In this document: one piece after another, positions 7,447-12,985 of the stretch
Position numbering within the stretch: position 1 is the first letter of the stretch
How the letters are laid out: every line of letters starts with the position of its first letter
Assembly: GCA_964520445.1 (NCBI GenBank)
Contig: CAZFNU010000019.1
Coordinates: 1-12,985, forward strand
DNA from: CAZFNU01 sp964520445
GTDB taxonomy: Bacteria; Patescibacteriota; Minisyncoccia; UBA6257; JAKLIH01
DNA: 12,985 nucleotides
Reading direction: 5' to 3'
Translations under genes and position numbers: made by a program
The notes under the pieces: model-generated
Databases searched by the model: none
The model's input: the letters and a program-made list of their open reading frames with translations, nothing else
What the model was told of the DNA's origin: nothing

Positions 7447-8240
7447 ATGAATCTTAAAAATGGATCCTGGTATCTTGTTGTTCAAAGGGATTATCAAAAA
7501 GTTAAAAAAAATGCAAGGTATATCCTAGTATTAGATGAGAAAAATAATATTAAGGAATTTAAAGAAAGAAAAATATATCAATTAAACACTATTGATATTA
7601 TTGGACCAACTGATTTTCAAGATATGCATTTTGACAAAGCACTTCTTTTAGAAATTGGCATTAATCGTTTAAAACCATATACTAGAATAAAACAAGTTAG
7701 CAAAAGACACGATTTCTTTTTTATTACCAAAAAAAGTTTAAAAGATCTAAGGAAATATTCCGTTGTAATAATGATCTTACATTTTGGTTTCCTAAAAACC
7801 CTTCTTGGCTAGTACAAGATCTACACTATGCTGAAATCTTTCTTAATAGATGTTATCCTCAGTCTTTTATAAAACTCTGTGCTAATATTAATCATGAATT
7901 AATTAGGTATGAAAATGGATATATCAAAGATAGACACACTCTTGTTGGATTTCAGAACTCTCAATCTTTAATTGAAAACTGTAGTATTCCACCCTATGTC
8001 CTTGCCCAGTTATTTTCTTGCCACTCATTTGATATAGACAAAAGATTTCGATATGTTATTAAGTATTTTTCAGAACTTCAATTCATAATCAATAACGAAC
8101 TCAAATACAAAAAAATAGATTTCTCTTGCCAACCCCCACACCCAGAACAAAGACTAAATGGTATTCAATTAAGACTTTCCAGGACAAATCAAAAACTAGA
8201 GTTTATAAAAATAGAAGTTTATCATAAAGATGATAATTAA
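7447..8240 (+). pseudogene. Unrecognised protein gene of about 264 aa with one frameshift
   Basis: ATG 7447 has a clear Shine-Dalgarno (AAAGGAG, 7434-7440). The first frame runs to TAG at 7810-7812. A second frame, one base back, stays open from before 7728 to TAA 8238-8240 and reads like real protein (NNDLTFWFPKNPSW, later HPEQRLNGIQLRLSRTNQKL). The switch must lie between the A7 run (7729-7735) and about 7767; one missing base is enough. The joined product is soluble, basic, without signal or membrane helix, and rich in Phe, Tyr and Asn. Its three Trp are TGG. The N-terminal half (YILVLDEKNNIKEFKERKI) has an alternating strand-like pattern. Whether it is a dead gene, slips during expression, or reflects a sequence error is open. 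No family recognised. Confidence 0.65.
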
Positions 8241-8278
8241 ATACCCCAAACAGGAATTTCTGTCTGGGGTATTCTTTT
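8241..8278. terminator. Bidirectional terminator between convergent genes
   Basis: A 13-bp stem with one mismatch, ATACCCCAAACAG (8241-8253) with CTGTCTGGGGTAT (8260-8272), a 6-nt loop, then TCTTTT. It starts right after the stop of 7447-8240 and ends 4 bp before the stop of the minus-strand gene, serving both. Confidence 0.85.
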
Positions 8279-9026
8279 ACTTTGATCTAGGTATAAAATT
8301 ATTAATTTTCGGAATGTTATTAAAGGCATTTCGATATATACAGGTATCGCAATATGTAAAAGATTTTGATACTTCTCCATAATAATGTTGGCATTTTTTA
8401 CATTTTTGAAGTTTATCTCGCTTTTTCTTGTCTATTATCCAGCAAATAAGATAATAGAGACCTATAAGAGGAGCTACCATTAAACCAACTAATATTATCC
8501 AAATAAGCGAAAACACTAGGATGCCAAAAATTATTCCACCTGCATGCTTTTTGTAGGTATAGACAATTTGTTTATCCTTTAAAGATATTGAGTCTATTGC
8601 CTTAAAAGCAGTAAGGGAAGAATGTTCAAGAACTTGTTCATCCATAATTTTACCGCGAATATCATATGGTATTAAATAAAGTGAATAATCATCCGGCATA
8701 ATTCCCCCATTACCAGACAAATGTAAATATATTTCCCAATAAGAAGCACCTGCATCATTAATAGCATTTTCTATAGTATATTTTTCGTCTATAGAATTTT
8801 TATAATTCAATTTAGCATTATATATCTGATTAATACATTTTTCAATTTCTTTAGTGGGTTCATTGTTATATATTCGGACAGGTATACTTTGAGGAAACTT
8901 TATTTCGCTGACTTTAGGCTTTAGGGGGGTAAAAATCATATATAGACTTACTGTGATAAAAATAAATATCATTAAGTCTATACACACTCTCCTTACAGCA
9001 AGATTACGTTTTTCATATTTATCCAT
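8277..9026 (-). CDS. Membrane protein with outside domain and C-terminal zinc ribbon, 249 aa
   Basis: Minus-strand protein of 249 residues. A membrane helix lies at about 16-33, a polar domain at about 35-160 is probably outside the cell, and a hydrophobic region at about 163-197 forms one or two more spans. The tail has two CxxC pairs (C209/C212, C226/C229), a zinc-ribbon-like arrangement likely facing the cytoplasm. A receptor or scaffold spanning the envelope is possible but inferred. The start has AAAGG (in GAAAGG) about 11 bp upstream, and a strong promoter lies at 9075-9103. Its three Trp are TGG, the stop is TAA. It is convergent with 7447-8240 and divergent from the frr operon. No family recognised. 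Confidence 0.8.
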   Translation of the reverse strand: MDKYEKRNLAVRRVCIDLMIFIFITVSLYMIFTPLKPKVSEIKFPQSIPVRIYNNEPTKEIEKCINQIYNAKLNYKNSIDEKYTIENAINDAGASYWEIYLHLSGNGGIMPDDYSLYLIPYDIRGKIMDEQVLEHSSLTAFKAIDSISLKDKQIVYTYKKHAGGIIFGILVFSLIWIILVGLMVAPLIGLYYLICWIIDKKKRDKLQKCKKCQHYYGEVSKSFTYCDTCIYRNAFNNIPKINNFIPRSK

Positions 9027-9074
9027 AAAAACACCAACCTTTCTTTTATTAAAATTCAGAATTTAATTAACGGT

Positions 9075-9103
9075 ATATTACCATAAATTTAATATATTGT
9101 CAA
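9075..9103 (-). promoter_or_regulatory. Promoter of the 249-aa minus-strand gene
   Basis: Minus strand: perfect TTGACA (plus coordinates 9098-9103), 17-bp spacer, TAATAT (9075-9080) with extended TGG. It is divergent from the frr promoter, with 26 bp between the -35 boxes. Confidence 0.75.
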
Positions 9104-9129
9104 TACGTTAAAGAAATATGATTTTTCTA

Positions 9130-9158
9130 TTGTAATCTTTTTTAAAATATGATACACT
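9130..9158 (+). promoter_or_regulatory. Promoter of the frr-rseP-proS-mreB operon
   Basis: TTGTAA (9130-9135), 17-bp spacer, TACACT (9153-9158) with extended TGA. A leader of about 30 nt without Shine-Dalgarno follows before ATG 9194. Confidence 0.65.
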
Positions 9159-9193
9159 GGATTTATCTAATAAAACATTAAATAACCTTTATT

Positions 9194-9754
9194 ATGTCTG
9201 ATGATTCATATGTTTTGGAACTTAAAGAGGTCATAAAAAAGCATTTAAATGCCTATGCTGATATTTTAGCTTCAGTACGCTCTAATAAAGTCAGTGCTTC
9301 TACTGTAGAAAATATCCTAGTTGAATGCTATGGATCTCATTCTCCTTTAAAAAATCTTGCTAATATTGTAGTTCAACCACCCAATATTTTAATTATTGAA
9401 CCATGAGACCAAAGTATTTTAAATGAAGTAGCCCATGCTATTGAAGTTTCTCCCTTAAATATCTCTCCTTGAAAAGATCAGAAATTCTTAAGATTAACTT
9501 TTCCAGCCTTAACTACAGAAAGACGTGAACAACTAATTAAAATGGTTAACACCGAAAAAGAAAAAGCCAGGATAGAAGTAAAACATATTAGAGAAGATGC
9601 AGTTAAAAAAGTTAATAATAATTTAAAAGATAAACTGATTTCTGAAGATCAGAAGTTCTATTTAGAAAAAGAAATTCAAAAAGCTATTGATGATGCCAAT
9701 CTTAAAATAGACGACATGACCTCTAAAAAAGAAGTTGATTTAAGAAATAATTAA
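9194..9754 (+). CDS. frr: Ribosome recycling factor (UGA = Trp)
   Basis: RRF splits the post-termination ribosome together with EF-G. It is 186 residues, normal for the family. Seen in order: the N-terminal helix with RSNKVSAS (usual RTGRAS-type segment), CYGSHSPLKNLANI (usual YYG..TPL..LA), the strand ILIIEP-W-D where Trp71 is a hallmark site, the beta-rich head domain, then LPPLT-type FPALTTERREQL and long C-terminal helices (EKEKARIEVKHIREDA). TGA codons at residues 71 and 93 split it under the standard code; no TGG is used. It is the first gene of a tight operon, 8 bp before rseP. No Shine-Dalgarno. It has a promoter divergent from the minus-strand membrane gene. Confidence 0.96.
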
Positions 9755-9762
9755 TTAAACCT

Positions 9763-10857
9763 ATGTTCTATTTCTTCATAATTTTAATAATCCTAGTAAT
9801 CTCTCATGAGTTAGGCCACTTTTTAACAAGTAGGATATTTAAAGTTGATGTAGAAGAATTTGGGTTTGGATTTCCTCCTCGTATTGCTTCTTTTAAAAAG
9901 AAAAATACAGTCTATTCCATTAATTTGATTCCTTTAGGAGGATTTGTTAAGATTAAAGGAGAAGATGGTAATGCTATCTTCGGAGATAAAACTAATTTTA
10001 CTAATCAAAAAATCTGGAAAAGATCATTAATAGTATTAGCTGGAGTTACCTTTAACATTCTTCTTAGTTTTATTATTCTCAGTTCATTATTCTTTGTTGG
10101 TATGCCTACTTTGGGAGATACTACCGATGTTAATGAATTAGTTCGTAACGGGGCTACCATTAAAAACAAGGAAATTATGATTACTGATATTGCTAAATCC
10201 TCTCCAGCAGCAGAATATATTAAAAAAGACGATAAAATAATTGGTTTTGGTTTACCCAATTCTTTGATGGCTGATATCTATACTATTAAAGGATTCCAAA
10301 GTTTTGTAAATAACAACAAAGGGAAAGAAATTGTTTTAAAGGTAGAAAGTAATAACAAAGTTAGTAATGTTAGTTTAATCCCCAGAATCAATCCTCCTGT
10401 AGGTGAAGGAGCTATGGGTATTACCTATACTGGAGCTATCATTTACACTTATCCTTTTGGTAGGAATTTTATTGAAGCAGGGAAATATATTAATAAAACA
10501 ATTCAGGTTATGTTTAGTTCTTTAGGTAAAGCATTCTTATCTATTATTAATCTTAAGACTGTTTCCAAAGATGTAGCAGGACCCGTGGGTATAGCCAGTA
10601 TGTCTGGTAAGATATCCAAGATGGGATTACCATTTTTCTTTGCCTTTATGGCTTCCTTATCAATCAATTTAGCTTTTATGAATTTGTTACCCATTCCTAT
10701 GTTAGATGGAGGAAAACTATTCTTTTTATTAATAGAAAAAATCAAAGGTTCTCCTTTAAGTAGAAAGATAGAAAACTATGCTACTATTGGTGGATTTGTG
10801 TTTTTAATGACTTTAGTAGCCATAGTCACAATTAAGGATATAATTAATTTATTTTAA
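9763..10857 (+). CDS. rseP: Site-2 type membrane zinc metalloprotease (RseP/M50)
   Basis: Intramembrane protease of the site-2 family, which cuts membrane-embedded substrates such as anti-sigma factors or signal-peptide remnants. It is 364 residues, usual length. HELGH (15-19) inside the first helix supplies the zinc ligands and catalytic Glu; the second metal-binding part is NLLPIPMLDGG (307-316). In between are a helix at about 88-113, a PDZ-like domain (about 135-207, with TDIAKSSPAAEYIKKDDKI) and GPVGI (273-277); the last helix is at about 341-358. Single Trp (TGG). ATG 9763 is 8 bp after frr and has no Shine-Dalgarno. The substrate is unknown here. Confidence 0.95.
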   Translation: MFYFFIILIILVISHELGHFLTSRIFKVDVEEFGFGFPPRIASFKKKNTVYSINLIPLGGFVKIKGEDGNAIFGDKTNFTNQKIWKRSLIVLAGVTFNILLSFIILSSLFFVGMPTLGDTTDVNELVRNGATIKNKEIMITDIAKSSPAAEYIKKDDKIIGFGLPNSLMADIYTIKGFQSFVNNNKGKEIVLKVESNNKVSNVSLIPRINPPVGEGAMGITYTGAIIYTYPFGRNFIEAGKYINKTIQVMFSSLGKAFLSIINLKTVSKDVAGPVGIASMSGKISKMGLPFFFAFMASLSINLAFMNLLPIPMLDGGKLFFLLIEKIKGSPLSRKIENYATIGGFVFLMTLVAIVTIKDIINLF

Positions 10858-10867
10858 ACTTTAAATC

Positions 10868-12117
10868 ATGCTACAATCAAAATTATTCTTACCTTTACAA
10901 AAAGATATTTCTCAAGAAGAAACAGCTATTAATAGCCAACTATTAACTAGAGCTGGTTTTATTGATAAAGAAATTTCTGGAGTATATAATTACTTACCCC
11001 TAGGATTGCGTACTCTAAAAAAAATCGAAGATATTATTAGAGAAGAAATGAATAATATTGGGGGCCAGGAAATTCTAATGCCAGTTTTATCTTCTATTGA
11101 GAATTGAAAAAAAACTGGAAGAGATAAATTAGATGTAGATATTCTTTATCGCATGGATAATACTATTCTTAACCCAACCCATGAAGAGATTGTAACTCCT
11201 TTAATCGGTAAAAATATATTTTCTTACAAAGACCTACCTATTGCTGTATATCAAATCCAAGATAAGTTCAGAAACGAACCTCGTGCTAAATCAGGCCTTC
11301 TTCGTTGCAAAGAATTTATCATGAAAGACCTTTATTCTTTTCATACAGATGAAGAAGATTTAAATACTTNNNNNNNNNNATTGATGCCTATCATAAGATT
11401 TTCAAGTGTTTGGGTATAGGAGAAAAAACATTTAAAACCTATGCCTTAGGAGGTTCTTTTAGCCCTTATTCTCATGAATTCCAAACTATTTCTGAAAATG
11501 GGGAAGATACTATCTATTTCTGTAACAAATGTAATATAGGGGTTAATAAAGAAATTATTAAGAATCAAAAAGGTTGTCCTGAATGTCAGAATGAAGATTT
11601 AAAAGAAATGACTTCTATTGAAGTAGGTAATATTTTTAAATTAGGTACTAAATTCTCTGATGCTTTTAATATTAAATTTACTGACAAAGACGGGGTTCAA
11701 AAACCAGTAATCATGGGATGTTATGGTATGGGGCCATCAAGAATTCTAGGGACTCTTGTAGAAGTATTTCATGACGACAAAGGAATTATTTGGCCTGAAA
11801 GTGTTTCTCCTTTTAGATTCCATATTCTTAGTTTATCAGGAAAAGATGAAGAAAAGAATAAAGAAATACAAAAATTAGCCGACGAGATATATACCTCATT
11901 AGAAAAAGAAAATCAAGAAGTACTCTATGATGATCGCGCAGACGTTTCCTCGAGTATTAAGTTGGTAGGTTCAGATCTAATTGGTTTACCCTACAGAATA
12001 ATTATTAGTGAAAAATCATTAGAAAGTAAAAAAATAGAAATCAAACCAAGATCCAAACAAGAAGCCGAATTTGTTGAATACGAAAACATATCATCTCTTA
12101 AGAAATACTTTAAATAA
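10868..12117 (+). CDS. proS: Prolyl-tRNA synthetase, short form, with an assembly gap
   Basis: Class II enzyme charging tRNA-Pro. About 416-420 residues, well below the roughly 570 of forms with the large editing insertion, which is absent. Seen: the N-terminal LTRAGFIDKEISGVYNYLPLG, EN-W-KKTGR (Trp80 is a TGA), NPTHEE, motif 2 FRNEPRAKSGLLRCKEF, a compact insertion with two cysteine pairs (CNKC, CPEC), motif 3 GCYGMGPSRILG, and the C-terminal anticodon-binding domain. The sequence holds 10 N at 11370-11379 and the frame changes across them; a true gap length of 2 modulo 3 restores it, probably 14 bases if family spacing holds. One TGA and one TGG Trp. It starts 10 bp after rseP with no Shine-Dalgarno. 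Confidence 0.93.
11370..11379. other. Run of 10 N (scaffold gap)
   Basis: Ten undetermined bases inside proS. The reading frames on either side do not match for a length of 10, so the length is a placeholder. The missing bases should encode the few residues between DLNT and IDAYHKIF. Confidence 0.95.
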
Positions 12118-12122
12118 ACATT

Positions 12123-12985
12123 ATGAATATATCTTTTTTCCGAAATCTTTTTAAACGAGTCGATACCTTATCTCAAAACATTGCTTTAGATTTGGGTACT
12201 ACCAAGATATCTATGTATGTTAAAGGAAAAGGAATTGTTGTTAAAGAACCATCAGTAGTAGCTTTAAATACTAAAACAGATCAAATTATTGCTATTGGTA
12301 AGGAAGCTGAAGCCATGTTAGGTAAAACTCCAGGACACGTAGCTGCTGTTAAACCAATTGTTAACGGAGTAATTTCTGATTTTGAAGTTACTGAAAAACT
12401 TTTACGTTTTCTTTTTCAAAGAGTTAAAGAACAAGGATCCTTCTTTTTAGGACCAAGAGTAGTAGTCGGAATTAATTCTGAAGGTACTGAAGTAGAAAGA
12501 AAAGCAGTTGAGGATGCTGTACACAATGCTGGTTCTCGAGAAGTATATCTAGTAGAAAAAGCTTTAGCTATTGCCATTGGTGCTGGATTACTTTTAAATG
12601 AAGCCAAGGGTCATTTAATTGTTGATATTGGTGGAGGTATTACTGAAGTTAGTATTGTTTCTTTAGGAGGAATTGTAGTTTCTCGTAGTGTTAGAATTGG
12701 TGGCAATAAATTAAATGAAGATATTATTCATTTTATTCGTAATAAATTTAAATTAGCTATTGGAGAACAAACAGCTGAAAGAATAAAAACAACTATCGGT
12801 TCTGCCATGGAAAGTAATTCTAATCAAACCATTGTTATTAGAGGTAGAGACTTAGCTAAAGGATTACCTAAAGAAGTTAAAGTCACTGAAGATGAAGTGA
12901 GAGAAGCTATTAGCGAATCTTTGTTAACCATTATTCAAGTTATTAAGAATACTTTAGAAGTAGCTCCTCCTGAATTAGTGGCTGA
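12123..12985 (+). CDS. mreB: Rod shape-determining protein MreB, 3' end outside the window
   Basis: Bacterial actin homologue that forms membrane-bound filaments and guides cell-wall elongation. 287 residues are present of about 340; the frame is open to the window edge. Seen: an N-terminal amphipathic, membrane-binding-like stretch (NISFFRNLFKRV), phosphate-1 loop ALDLGTTKI (21-29), EPSVVAL, KPIVNGVISDFEVTEKLL, then phosphate-2 VDIGGGITEVS and the start of the adenosine region (EVAPPELVA at the edge). No Trp codon of either kind. ATG 12123 lies 5 bp after the proS stop, without a Shine-Dalgarno, so it belongs to the frr operon. Its presence with murC shows a walled cell with an elongation machinery. 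Confidence 0.96.
   Translation, partial: MNISFFRNLFKRVDTLSQNIALDLGTTKISMYVKGKGIVVKEPSVVALNTKTDQIIAIGKEAEAMLGKTPGHVAAVKPIVNGVISDFEVTEKLLRFLFQRVKEQGSFFLGPRVVVGINSEGTEVERKAVEDAVHNAGSREVYLVEKALAIAIGAGLLLNEAKGHLIVDIGGGITEVSIVSLGGIVVSRSVRIGGNKLNEDIIHFIRNKFKLAIGEQTAERIKTTIGSAMESNSNQTIVIRGRDLAKGLPKEVKVTEDEVREAISESLLTIIQVIKNTLEVAPPELVA

Noticed and set aside
1..12985. tRNA, rRNA, CRISPR arrays, insertion sequences or attachment-site repeats
   Set aside because: No cloverleaf, repeat-spacer pattern, transposase-like frame or matching direct repeats at island borders could be seen by eye.

Overview
The window comes from a very AT-rich bacterium that has a cell wall and reads UGA as tryptophan. murC, uvrA, frr and proS carry in-frame TGA codons, several exactly where their families hold Trp (RRF P-W-D, UvrA GAI-x-P-W, MurC W-R-R-F-E, ProRS E-N-W-x-x-T-G-R). 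Wall-less mycoplasmas do not fit because murC and mreB are present, and the glycine reading used by Gracilibacteria/Absconditabacteria does not fit the residues. The protein style (MurC W-R-R-F-E and W-D-H-P-D-Y-Y, a short ProRS without the large editing insertion, no Shine-Dalgarno (SD) sites before core genes) resembles Patescibacteria/CPR. That placement is inference, not a search result.

Layout. 1-1480: an island of small membrane or exported proteins, namely a 23-aa peptide (103-174), a signal-peptide protein (171-647), a 54-aa membrane protein on the minus strand (772-936) and a 123-aa membrane protein (1074-1445). 1484-2923: murC with its own promoter. 2913-3623: a second small-protein operon (2987-3153, frameshifted; 3150-3329; 3339-3608). 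3632-7135: uvrA, then an unrecognised 175-aa coiled-coil-like protein that is open only if UGA is sense. 7160-9103: a third island with a frameshifted mini-gene (7228-7346), a frameshifted gene of about 264 aa (7447-8240) and a minus-strand membrane/zinc-ribbon protein (8277-9026). 9130-12985: the tight operon frr-rseP-proS-mreB, with mreB cut by the window edge and a 10-N gap in proS.

The main observation is that two gene populations alternate. The housekeeping genes use TGA for most Trp codons (15 TGA, 4 TGG by my count), have no SD before their start codons, and use mostly TTA, AGA and GAT codons. The island genes use only TGG for Trp (12 TGG, 0 TGA), nearly all have strong AGGAGG-type SDs, and encode mostly small membrane or exported proteins. 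Both groups share one promoter style, a -35 box, a 17-bp spacer and an extended -10 with TATGnTA. Island units are closed by strong hairpin terminators. Three island genes each appear to be one base short near a homopolymer, while the core genes are intact apart from the N gap.

The core genes cover cell wall and shape (MurC, MreB), envelope proteolysis (RseP), translation (Frr, ProRS) and excision repair (UvrA). The island genes have no recognised function.
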